A model generated the notes under the pieces. It did no database searches and was not told the DNA's origin. It saw only the letters and a program-made list of their open reading frames with translations. Made by a program: the position numbers and the translations under genes. A stretch of 64,000 nucleotides of DNA from Pezicula radicicola (Eukaryota; Ascomycota; Leotiomycetes; Helotiales; Dermateaceae): NCBI GenBank assembly GCA_003008705.1, contig PDUO01000011.1:115956-179955 (forward strand), given 5' to 3'. This document shows, in pieces, positions 11,572-22,218 of this stretch. Numbering within the stretch: the first letter of the stretch is position 1; the number at the start of each line of letters is the position of its first letter.

Positions 11572-13848
11572 TCAGAAGTCTCGGAAAATGCCTACCAATT
11601 CGTCAAGTCTCGCAACCTGTGCTAACAGCTTTTCTTCCTTGGCTAGGATTTCTCGTAATCTATTCATCTGCTCCGCTGAAAGCACTTCCTCTTCTTTGCC
11701 TCTAACATCGCTACGTTCAACCAATGAGAGGATGTCATGCGCTTTACGCTTCTCGACCTCGAGGCGCTGCATACATCTTGACATTGCCTTATAAATATTA
11801 TCCAACACGATAGTTGTGACTCTCGGGGTGTCGAAATACCAGAGGAAAATGGTTCGATTGGGTACATGATTGTTGTCTTTCGGGACTTCCTGAATGTCCG
11901 CATATCCAGCCATTTGCATCTGCACCAGAATCTTCCGCACGTCTTCTTTCTTCATCATGGCCAAAATCGGTAACTGCTTTTCTTCTAGCTTTCCTAGCTT
12001 TCTCATGATGCGTGCAAGACGGTGGCCATGCTTGCCAAAATTCTCCATAATGAGCGCATCAAGCTCCGACTCCCTTAGGAAATCCACTAAAGCCTCATAA
12101 TCCACGGTCCATTCTCCTTGTTGACCAGTGCCACACTTACGTATAAACCGACGATCATCACCTGCCAGAAGTAGGAGGTGGTTTCGGACGTGTAGTAAGC
12201 GATTTTGCCGCTCCTCAGGCTTTTCCTGCTCTTGGAAAGTGACCTTAACTTGCTTGCTCTTTGATTTAAGTCCTTCCCGGAAAGGATCATTCTCTTCATC
12301 GAAGTTCCCATTGACGGCTTCAAGGTGGCCATTACCGTTCATCTCCTCATCTTCAGATTCACCTTCATCTGATTCGTATTCGTCAGCTCCTCGCTTCCTA
12401 CCGCTCGTGGCTTCGAGCCTCCTGGTGTTAATATGCTCGCTTGACGCCTTTCCGATACCTAAAGCAGGATTAATCGATTCGCTCAGTGCCTTGGAGAGCT
12501 CGGCAGTCGAAAGCGAGGGTCCGTCCGTTGGCCCATCGTCTTCCTTGTTAACACCGTCAATTCGGGGATCTAGCCGGCAACGTGGAATAGATGGTTCTAA
12601 TAGTCTTAGAAGCTCGGCATAGATGTGTGACGTAGTCTCGCCAATCCGATTGCTTGCAAGGTTGACCAACGACTGATTTCGTAGCGCAACATTGAACTTC
12701 TCATAGTTGATGCGTAAGATCAACTCTGACTTTATAGAAGTTAGCATGCATCCTTAGCCGTAGAGGCCGAGAAACCCACGTCAAGTGTGATACCATCATC
12801 TCTGTAACCAGTATCGCCATTAACCATGCCGTTAGATAATTTCCTGCGCTTGGTGCCTCCATTGACACCATTGGGGCCGTCTCCATTGTATTGTCTCTTC
12901 TTGTCCTCCGTGGGTCTCCAATCTGGACGTTCAGCCCTCATTTCTCGCAAGCGGCTAGCGATGTTTCTGTCTAGCTCAGCCTTTTGCTTTGCACCTTTTG
13001 TGCTACCGCCATGTTGCGGACTACTGAGTAGCTCATTTTCGACCATTTTATAGGTATCCGAGGGACTAAGAAACATATTCTTGGTGACCGGTTCTATAAA
13101 GCCAGCACGTAGTAAATCGCGCAGAATGGTATGGAGTTGACCAGTCGAACTAACCTCGGCATCGTGATAACCATTTGTTGCATGTACGGTGCCGTTAGAT
13201 GTAGAATGTCCGTTGGAATTGCCATTGATATGGGGTTTATTCACAGACTTATAGGCCGCCTCAAGATCAGAAACCTTCGTGTGGCCCAAGAGCAAAAGAT
13301 TCTGAACGACGTCCCGAGCGTGGGGTCCAAATCTATCATCCACAATGTTCATAATCTTCCCTGAGCGAACCAAAGCATAGGCAGCATCGTCGTTGGCTTC
13401 ATAATGGGTCACGCCAGTACCGTCGTCAGTATGGTGGAAAGCGAGGTTTTGTTGGACAAGGACTGCTAGACCATGCCGCAATTGACGAGTGGTCAGCCGT
13501 GTATGATCGGTAAGTTGTTTTATGTTGAGTTGTCCTCGTCGAAGGAGAACAGTGAATATGCGCTATGTCATGTCAGATTTTGAGGAGTCAAATGTGAATC
13601 ACTCAGACTCAGCGGGGCCAGAGCCTGCAAAAAGTCTGCCAGAAATAATTGCGATTCATAGATTGGAAATTCGGTGCACATACGGAGGTTAATTCGCCAT
13701 AGGTCTCGTCCACCAAAAGCGCGCAAAGCTCCATGGCGTGCTTTGACTAGAAGAGTTGTATTAGTACCTTGAGATTCGCGATGAGCAGCAAACTGCAACT
13801 AAATAGCAAAAATTGCGACGAAGCGCAGTGCAGACTTACTCTGGACAT
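11572..13848 (-). CDS. RPC82: RNA polymerase III subunit C82 (RPC3 homologue)
   Basis: Subunit of the RPC82/34/31 subcomplex that lets RNA polymerase III start transcription. Four exons: 13848-13840, 13746-13684, 13562-12780 and 12729-11572; 670 residues, near the 654 of yeast. It begins MSR then SKHAMELCALLVDETYGELT, then RIFTVLLRRGQLNIKQL and TTRQLRHGLAVLVQQNLAFHH, the first of the family's winged-helix repeats. A charged, poorly conserved linker follows. The C-terminal half has INYEKFNVALRNQSLVNLA and the block RKILVQMQMAGYADIQEVPK, then a coiled-coil-like end. Exon 1 is only 9 bases. The last intron uses GTGGGT with a TGCTAAC branch site and ends AAAG; skipping it would leave a stop in frame. 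Confidence 0.95.
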
Positions 13849-14210
13849 TTTTTGTTGCTGCTAGAGAATCTCTCACAATCCCTAGAGCTTAACACAGGTG
13901 CTACCGGTGCTTCATTGAAGGTTCTGAGGATTCCGTCGTGGTGGTGGTCGTGGTGGTGAACAGTCAAGGTGGTTGTATAATTTTTTTATGGGAGGGGTAC
14001 ATAAACTCAGAGCCAAGCGCCAAAGCGATCTCGAATTGGACTGGCCCAAGTTGACCTGATAAACGAGAGCCAAAACCCGCTAAAGAGACTCTGCGCTGCA
14101 GCGGCTCCCGAAATTTGGAAGATCCAATCGATGCACTTCAATTGAAGCTTATGAACCTCAACCACCATTAATTCCTCTCACCCTGATCCTCGACCCATCT
14201 CCTCCGAACA
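13849..14210. other. Divergent promoter region RPC82/QCR2
   Basis: 362 bp between divergent start codons. It contains a GTGGTGGTCGTGG-like purine-rich tract at about 13935-13965. No gene. Confidence 0.5.
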
Positions 14211-15775
14211 ATGATCTCACGGTCGGCGATTGGAAGAACTGCGCAGCTTGCCCTTCGCCGGCAATGCTGCGCCCAGCCAGCTAACCGTCGTGGTCTTGCT
14301 GCTGTGGCATCCGGATCAACATCATTCTCATACGAATCTGCGGACGTGGCCGGCATCAAAGTTGCGAGCAGAGATATTGCTGGACCTACCACAAAGCTTG
14401 CTGTCGTTGCGAAGGCTGGAACTAGATACGAGTCCCTTCCGGGTCTGACGACAGGATTGGAGGAGTTCGCATTTAAGGTAGGCATTGCACCCGGCGTACA
14501 CCCCGTCAACAAAAAAAATGCAATGGACATATTCTGACATCCTGCCACAGAACACCCAGAGGCGATCTGCACTACGAATTACAAGAGAATCCGAGCTTTT
14601 GGGAGGTCAATTGATCGCATACCACACACGGGAGGCCCTAGTTCTAGAAGCCAAGTTCTTGAGAGAAGATCTGCCATACTTCACCGAACTTTTGGGTGAA
14701 GTTGTCTCTCAGACTAAGTATACTCGTAAGCAGGAGAGAGGGCCAATTAGTAGTTCTCGATGCTGATTTAGCCGTGTAGCCCATGAATACCACGAGGAGG
14801 TCGAGCATATTATCAAGCTTTCCCAGCAGAAGTTGCTCGGTGATGTTTCTGGGATGGCAATCAACTCAGCACATGGCCTTGCTTTTCACAGAGGTCTTGG
14901 AAACCCACTCTACCCAACATCATCAACCCCTCTGAACAAGTACCTGAACGAAGAGACTATTCAGCAGTTTGCCAACAGCGCTTACGCTAAGCCAAATATC
15001 GCCATTGTTGCCAATGGTGCTAGCCAGTCAGAATTGGCCAAATGGGTTGGCGAATTCTTTACTGGTGCCCCAAGCTCTGGACCCGCACTATCGACCGAAT
15101 CATCGAAGTACTATGGAGGAGAGGAACGCATTGCTCATAGTTCTGGCAACGCGCTCGTTATTGCTTTCCCCGGCTCCAGCTCTTTCACCTCCGGAAGTGC
15201 ATACAAGCCAGAAACTGCAGTCCTTGCAGCACTCCTAGGAGGCAAGTCGACCATTAAATGGTCACCGGGTTTCTCACTGCTTTCAAAAGCCGTATCGTCC
15301 TTCCCTGGAGCTAGTGCAGTTACGACCCATTTCTCCTACTCCGATGCAGGTCTCTTGTCAATTCAATTCAGCGGCCCGGCAAAGGCTATTCGTGGTGCGT
15401 CTACGGAGGCAGTTAAGGCTCTCAAGAGCATTGCCGAGGGCACCATCAGCAAGGAGGACTTCACCAAGGCTGTATCACTCGCAAAGTTCCGCACGTTGGA
15501 GGAGGGACAAAACATTGAGGCTGGCCTTGTAGCAACTGGGGCCGGTTTGGTTCACGGTGGACAGCCTTTCCAAATTGAAGAGGTTGGCAAAGCTGTCGAG
15601 TCAGTGAGCATTGAAAAGCTTAAGGCGGTAAGTACTCGGTTTCGACTTTACTACGAGGAGATTTCTAACTCCATAATAGGTTGCAAAGGCACTCTTGGAT
15701 GGAAAGGCCACTGTTTCAGCTGTTGGGGATCTTCATGTACTCCCATACGCAGAGGAGCTCGGTCTCAATGTATAG
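14211..15775 (+). CDS. QCR2: Ubiquinol-cytochrome c reductase core protein 2
   Basis: Core II subunit of respiratory complex III, inner mitochondrial membrane, matrix side. Four exons: 14211-14477, 14551-14725, 14780-15627, 15680-15775; 461 residues. The start MISRSAIGRTAQLALRRQ is a basic mitochondrial presequence. Diagnostic blocks are TKLAVVAKAGTRYE, GLEEFAFKNTQRRSALRI, YFTELLGEVVSQTKYTPHE, GLGNPLYP and SAVGDLHVLPYAEELGLNV at the end. It belongs to the M16 peptidase fold but lacks the HxxEH zinc site at the expected place, as usual for core 2 proteins. It is followed 343 bp later by ATP15 in the same direction. Confidence 0.96.
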
Positions 15776-16118
15776 AGGAACGGGACGCAGGGCTGAGGAT
15801 ACGAAAAACGGCGTGTATCAACATTTTCTTAGAGTGTACTGTAGACGTGATACTCTTTGCCAACATACAAGCACTTCCATTTACTTAAATTTGCTCTCCT
15901 GATCTGAAATGAAAATTTAATTTCCTAACTGTTTGGCTGCTTAACCTGCAATGAAGACTAAGGCCAGGTCGGGAACACTCGGGCGGGGGATTTCTCTTTT
16001 GTCACGTGATCCCAAGCCAGATTTGCCGGGCAACTTCAATCCGCCGAGCTCAAGTTCAGGACGACAACATCAAAACTGATCAAATTGCCCAACTACCACC
16101 CCAGTACCTCTCATCACA
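15776..16118 (+). promoter_or_regulatory. QCR2-ATP15 intergenic with CACGTG site
   Basis: 343 bp between two OXPHOS genes. A palindromic CACGTG lies at 16003-16008, 111 bp before the ATP15 start. In fungi such a site is bound by bHLH factors (Cbf1/Pho4 type); binding here is only inferred. A second CACGTG is at 16877-16882, upstream of MAK10. Confidence 0.35.
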
Positions 16119-16500
16119 ATGGCATTCGCGTGGAAAGCTTCAGGTCTCACGTATGTTTCCATCGATTGCCAGTAACCCCCAATTGATGTGGCAATTGAGT
16201 CGGCGATCGTCTTGGAGGAGCTTCTACTGACAAGCTCTGAACAGCTACAACAAATACCTGTCCGTCGCGGCCCGAGTCGTCCGCCGCAGCTTGAAGGATG
16301 ACAAGCGTTTGGCAGCTGAGCGAAGAGGAGAGATGGAGCTGAGAATGGCAAAGTGGAACGTGAGTACTCTAGGGGTGAAGGGGGTCGAAGAATTTGACTG
16401 ACGGGATTGGATCTTATAGAACGGCAAGCAAGGCGAGATCAAGAGTATTGCAGAGACAAACGCGGCTGCAATTGCAGAGCACAACGCACCATCATCGTAG
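16119..16500 (+). CDS. ATP15: ATP synthase epsilon subunit, mitochondrial
   Basis: Small subunit of the F1 central stalk. Three exons, 16119-16150, 16245-16359 and 16420-16500, encode 75 residues. The protein MAFAWKASGLTYNKYLSVAA, then RVVRRSLKDDKRLAAERRGE and MELRMAKWNNGKQGE, follows fungal Atp15 closely. Exon 1 is only 32 bases and ends within the Thr codon of GLTYNKY, a split I expect in related fungi. The C-terminal tail is Ala-rich. No cleavable presequence is evident, as in other epsilon subunits. It is co-oriented with QCR2. Confidence 0.94.
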
Positions 16501-17186
16501 ATGTGAAGATATGAACGGAGGGCATGGTTGTGTGAGCTTGTGGGAAGGGATTGGGCAGCAGTGAGGCATGAGATGGCTGCGGATGGCTTGTACATTTGTA
16601 TCAATGAGGATCTGTTGGTCCAGCAGTTTACGCAAATACCAACACTTTCAATCTACGGGAGCTGCATATAATCAGCTTGTGAGTCTGCGTAAAAACCCTT
16701 CAGCTTCGGTGGTTAGCACTATAAATTCTAGAAGTTGTTGTCGCGTCGCGGAATATCCTATAGAAGACAGTACTTTACTTCGCTCGCCCAATCCAGTAAT
16801 ACTGGCCACCAGCTCATAAATTGAAGAAACCCGTCGTTATCCTTCATTCGTAGGTTCAGTACAAGTATTCTATTCCCACGTGACGAAAACTCTTTATGGG
16901 ACCCATTTTCAAGCTTGTGAACCCTTGGAATTGTGTCATGAAGACGACAAGTAGCTTTTGTGACTCAAAGTTAGTCTCTCGACGAAACACGCACATGGTG
17001 CTATTTTTGTTGTCGAGTGAACAGACTTGAGTCTCAAGATTTTGAAAGCGCAATCTTTGAAAGACCAGGCCAAGCGAAACCCGATAACCTCAACAGTCCA
17101 AAAGTCAAAAGTCACAAGTCAAAAGTCAAAAGTCAGTACAGCTGCAAACTGCCAAGATTCAAGACACAGCACTAGTCTCACGGTGA
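16501..17186. other. Intergenic with AAAAGTC tandem repeat upstream of MAK10
   Basis: 686 bp. Includes CACGTG at 16877-16882 and a short tandem repeat of AAAAGTC-like units at about 17098-17135, 50 bp before the MAK10 start. No open frame with family likeness. Confidence 0.5.
17098..17135 (+). repeat. AAAAGTC tandem repeat
   Basis: Five imperfect units of AAAAGTC, one reading ACAAGTC, in the probable 5' UTR or proximal promoter of MAK10. Simple short repeat; role unknown. Confidence 0.8.
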
Positions 17187-19819
17187 ATGAATATGCCTAA
17201 TGATGGTATTGGAGCCATTATAAACCGTACGGTGATCATATATACGTCCATAGAGATAAGCTAACCCACACTTCCAGAGGTCTCCGGTCTTGATATCGAC
17301 GATGGTCCAAGTAATCCAAACGCCTTTGCAGCCTTTGACTCTGCGCCACCTGTTGCTCCCAAGCTGCAAAGCAATGGAATCATAGCAATGGATATCACTC
17401 AGCAATTTACCGCCGCTGCTCAGCGTATGTTTTGACTCTCTCCGGGCCATGTTCATGCTAATTTCTTTCAGAGTTGGACATGGGACAGCTTATCAAAGAT
17501 CCTTATTTTACGCTTTTTGAGTCAGTTGGTGCTTTGGAGGTAACTTGCTCGCCTCCGGATGTGAGGCCATCGAACTAACACGATTAGATCATGGATTCCA
17601 AAATGGACAGCGGGTTTCTGCAACCTGGAGAGACCATGGAGGACGAATATGACTTCAGTACATCTTTGTTGCCAGAAGAAGTTTTGGGTATAATTGACCA
17701 ACTTCTATGTCATGAGGTGACAGTAAATCCATGGAAGCAAAGAGCCAAAGGCTGACTGTGTCTAGATGGCTTGGCATATGGGCCACCCACTCTCTCAAAC
17801 TATCTTTACAAGCTTGTATATTGATAGGATTCTGTCACCTTATCCAACAAGCCTTGAGCATACAATCTTCGATCGGGGCGAAGGTTTTGTGGATCAGGAA
17901 CCTCTGACGCTTCAAGTCCTCAGAGCCTATTGTGTGGGTTTGATCAAAACCTGCGACTGTGTCAATAATCGTGTCAAGTCTGAGCACTTTTATGAGGTGA
18001 GCACTCCTCATACTTATAAATCTATGTTATGCATCCAGAGACAGAAAACTTACGTTTGTCAACAGGAAGAAGACTTTGTCACTCATACATACAATAGAGC
18101 TTTACTGGAAAACTTCAGTCATGACTCTATCATTGACCTTCTAAAATCGACGACAGACCTCTTATCTGGCTCTGGAGAAATAAAACCACAGTTGAAAGAT
18201 GCCCTTGTCAACAGGTTGCAGTTTCGTGCTGTCTTCCTCAAAACTGTTGAAGTCGCCGAATCAAGAACTGCCGAGCCAACCAAGTCTCTCTGGAAAGAGT
18301 TGCTTTCTTTCTTACCTACTTTAAAATCCTCAAACCAGCTTGGCAAAGATGTTCCGAAGTCATTCAGCGTTAAGCTCCAACGGAAATTAGCAAGCACAAT
18401 CCCACCTCGTCCAATTGTACAAGTCAGCCTGGAGGCAGCGTACGCTCATTTGGAAAGACTCTGTCAAGATGGAGCTCTTGTTCTTGACGTGCTCAACTAT
18501 CATAGCAGCCATAGTCTTATAGTAGGTCAACCCAGTGGTCTCCTTGTCACATTCGCTGACTCCAGTTCCAGACGTTTGTGGAATTATTCCAAGCACAGAA
18601 GCCACAACCTTCTGTGTATATCCGGACATTACTTCAGCATCATCTTTTTGGAGACATGATCGTCTTAGGCAACAAGTCTATCCGACAAATTTTAGATGAT
18701 GATCTAGCAAGCACCGTGTTGCCAGCAAATGTGCTTCTGGACCGAGACAATGACGAGGTTGAAGTGCCAATTGACCCTCGCTTCAACATGTCCGCTCGAA
18801 TGGAGATATTCCGACAACGCGCTGCACAATCGTACCTGGATATCTTACGTACTATCTGCCAAAATAGATGTCGCATAAGGCGCACAATGTGCCATACCAT
18901 AACCGATTGGGACAATCTGCAGCTTGATGCTGAGGAGCTTGATCTTGAGTTGCGAGCATTCACAAATGAGGAGCCAATAATCGACTCTTCCATCTCAACT
19001 GACCCAATATACTCCTTCCCTCTATCTTCTTGGGCATACTTCTACAAACTCCGACAAATGGCATGGATTGTACAGATGGGCTTTGAACTAGAAGTTTACC
19101 AACCAGACGAGCTGTCAGGGATGTACTGGTACTTGAGTCAGCTCTCCAAGGTCCGAAACAGTCACCTAGAGCGTATGCGAGGCTTTGTGATGCGGAGCTT
19201 TTCGGCTTTCTCTCGATCCAACTCAACAGACGCACGAAAGCCTAACCCAAAAGACGTACAAACGCAGCAGGAATACAGTCAAGCAATCTCTTTTATCAAC
19301 TTCTCGATGCTAGAAGCAACAACAACCTACGGATTTGCGGATGCCCTATCCTGCCTCTTCGAAGTCCTCGGTCGACTAAAGGCTATACCCATACAGCCTC
19401 GTCCCTATGGCGATGACATAATGCGGTACGAACTCCGCATGAAGCCTTTCCTCTCTATCAGCCTCCCAGAACCGCAATCCTACGAAGTATTTGCCGAGCA
19501 AGTCCATCAACCCAGTGAAAGCACGCTCGATATGCTACTCTATGCAAGTCAAGCGGCAGCTGGCGCCAAGAAAGGGTTTGAGGTACTCAGCAAGTTGAAG
19601 GCTGAGGATTCCTTCTCTGAGGGCTCTCATGAGAGCTGGCTGAAGAATGTTAAGGAGTGCTTGAAGGCTTGTATCTTCACGAGTATTACGATTGCTACTG
19701 TCAAGAAGGCTGTGGAGGCTGCAGCAGAGAAGGGTGAGGTGAAGATTAAGGCTGAGATACCGGTTATTGGGAAGGGATATCATGACTGGTGGATTGTTCC
19801 CAAAGTTACATCCTCATAA
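17187..19819 (+). CDS. MAK10: NatC N-terminal acetyltransferase auxiliary subunit (Mak10/NAA35)
   Basis: Large non-catalytic subunit of the NatC complex, which acetylates N-termini such as Met-Leu and Met-Ile. Seven exons: 17187-17205, 17278-17424, 17472-17539, 17588-17716, 17766-17996, 18066-18521, 18572-19819; 765 residues. The hallmark IMDSKMDSGF is at residues 79-88, preceded by LIKDPYFTLFESVGALE and followed by DYDFST-like acidic text and a Mak10 core. Near residue 360 the RKPQPSVYIRT-like block appears as QKPQPSVYIRTLLQHHLFGD. Exon 1 is only 19 bases; the second intron-exon junction restores AAAQQLDMG. The intron before exon 7 is GTAGGT...CCAG. The start is the first ATG that splices in frame; an ATG six bases downstream is an alternative. 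Confidence 0.93.
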
Positions 19820-20247
19820 GAGCTACCTTAAATGTTGTAATGTCGGCTTAGAAATTAAATTGAATAGACGTTCCTCGGTAAATCCGACAAAAGTGAACAT
19901 TACATATGGCACTTGTTGACTTTCTAATTATCATGTGAAATCTGCCGACATAGTTTGAATTCGTAGGTCTAACTCTCTCCAATGCATAGCATCTGGGGAG
20001 GTTTTCCCTTAGATCTTAATGCATTCCGTCTACTTTCTCCAGTGAGGTATCAAATTGTTTACAAATGTACAACTACGCAGTCTGTCTACCAATTCAGGAC
20101 CCTGGAACCCCACCCGATCCCAAATACAAATGCGGTACACCGCTCTACTCCATTTTGCCCCTGTGCCCACACCCCAATGATATCATTTACAGCACAACAG
20201 CTCGTTTCCACATCTCCAAATTCTAGCTTAACATAGATATACATTGA
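19820..20247. other. Convergent 3' intergenic, MAK10 and PMP47-type carrier
   Basis: 428 bp between two converging genes, so both 3' UTRs fall here. No coding signal. Confidence 0.5.
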
Positions 20248-21292
20248 CTACGCGACGGCTTTTGCAAGTGCCTTTCTACGTAGTTTGACTGTCTGTTCAT
20301 ATAGAACATCTTTGAATGCGAACAAGAAGGCGGCTGTGAGCACACTCTGGGTGACCTTGGGTCCGATACCTTAATGGACCAGTTAGCAATGATGAATGAG
20401 CGACGTGACATGACACTAGCTTACCCTTGTAAAATCCAACCACCCCCTCTTCTCTCTTAATTCTCTTCATACCATCAACCATATTCTCCTTCCCACCCTC
20501 TCTGCCCGCAACATGCATACGGCTCTTGACAGTGATATATGGGTATGTAATAGTTGTAGCGAACAGCTTCCCCAACGCACCCAACAAGAACGCCACTGTA
20601 GGTGTGATCCTCTTCTTCTTCTCTAGTACCTGTTTCAACTGCTCGAAAATTGTGTATTGCAATATGGGGTTGATAACCAGTACCAATGCCGGTACAACTC
20701 CAGCAAATAGTGCTTGAGGGCCTTCCTCTTTAATCAACGCCAACAACGTCCCGATTGTAGTAGGCGCCTTCTGGGCTTTAGCACCAGGTAGCACTTCCGT
20801 CTCATTATTCTCCTTGCGCGTCGTCATGCGCGTGTTAACCACCCAAATTGGATTCGTAAGTAGGACCGTCGCAGACCCCGCAATCGCACCGGCAATCATA
20901 GATTCGACGGTTGTAAGTCGTTTGGAAGCACGCCCGGCCTTGACAGCCGCCTTCTCGAAGCCTGCGCGAGTCCATTCATACCAATAGTAGTAGACAAAGT
21001 TGGTAACGCTAATGCCGAACAATGCCGAGTCAAGTCCTGCGTAGAGACCTGTGATGCCCTCGCGAGCTACAATGCGTCTGACGGCATCGAGGAATCCGGA
21101 GTCTGCGCGCTTGGATTCTACTTGTGCGCGGGTTGAGAGGGTTATAAGTGGGTAGCTGGGAGAATATTAGATATTTCTGGGAAAGTAGAGGGGGAAGTCG
21201 TACGTGAGGGCCATAGACAGGATGCCCCCGCCCGCTCCTGAGATGGCATGGGCGATATTGTCGGACTGCTGAGCTGCTGCTGCAGATGTCAT
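20248..21292 (-). CDS. Peroxisomal membrane carrier, PMP47/Ant1 type
   Basis: Mitochondrial-carrier-family protein of the peroxisomal branch, expected to exchange adenine nucleotides (ATP import) to support fatty-acid activation in peroxisomes. Three exons: 21292-21204, 21155-20425, 20369-20248; 313 residues. The start AHAISGAGGGILSMALTYPL with STRAQVESK is diagnostic of PMP47-like proteins. The three carrier motifs are TYPLITLSTRAQ, TNPIWVVNTRM and TYPYITVKSRM. The IW after the second Pro is usual for this branch and for flavin/NAD carriers, which are the main alternatives. No presequence, as expected for peroxisomal sorting. The C-terminus is basic. Confidence 0.88.
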
Positions 21293-22218
21293 TTTGTGTA
21301 TATGTTTGGTCGGGGCTGCAAGGTGTTTTTGAAGAATGTTGGGTAGGGGAGGTAATAATAAGTAGAAAGAGAATGAAGGTACCTTAAGGGGTTGTGAGGT
21401 TGAAAGCTCGTGATAGTTAATCTGGGGTTGTCAATGCCAGCAACGTCCGATAGACGTCAGAATTCAACCTCGGCAACTGCACTTTTTGATAGCAGTGGTT
21501 ACTATGACCACAGCTCGAAATGGCTATATTTGCCGACTTTTTCTCTTCACAAGTCATTTGCAATGCAACAGTTATGCGGGAAAAGTAGGAGGCTTAGGGA
21601 GTAGGGCAACACATGCTCTTGATTTGGAACACATCCTCTCCTTTCACCAGACCTGCTTGTACTTTCGTACTGTAGGAAGAAACCTCGGTCGGGTCTTATC
21701 CCAACTGTACTGTAGGTGCTAATCTAGAAAATAGGCGGGGCATTTTCTATTCTTGTCCCGTCTTATCCTTCCTTTTACGTATCCCTTCTGGCCCTTTCAT
21801 GATGCGACAAATCATCACAAATTAGCAACATTTCACCAAACCGCTATCCACAACTGATTCATTTACATTTCCACCACGTCTAATGATTCGCAGGTCACGT
21901 TACTGAAGCGCAGAAGGACGGGACCTGATGTATTACTTCCCATCTTCTTCATCCCGATGTTGCCATCTCTTTTGTGAACGGTGATCGATGCATATCATGT
22001 TGCTAACCGATACGGCGTGGAAGATTAGTATCCTGCGCCTTCAGGTATAGTAGTACAGTCAGTGCCTGGACGGCGGCGATGTCCTTTTCTCATATATATA
22101 TAACTATACGCGCGCGATTGTCTTGTTGTTCAGCAAATTGTCGATTTGATCGATGCCCTCTCGTTTCTGCATTGTTTCCACCTTTATACACCATTTGTAA
22201 TACTGTACGGGCAAGAAG
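21293..22218. other. Divergent promoter region, PMP47-type carrier and Abp2
   Basis: 926 bp between divergent starts. Contains a short TA run followed by alternating CG (about 22094-22118) in the Abp2 5' flank. No gene recognised. Confidence 0.5.
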
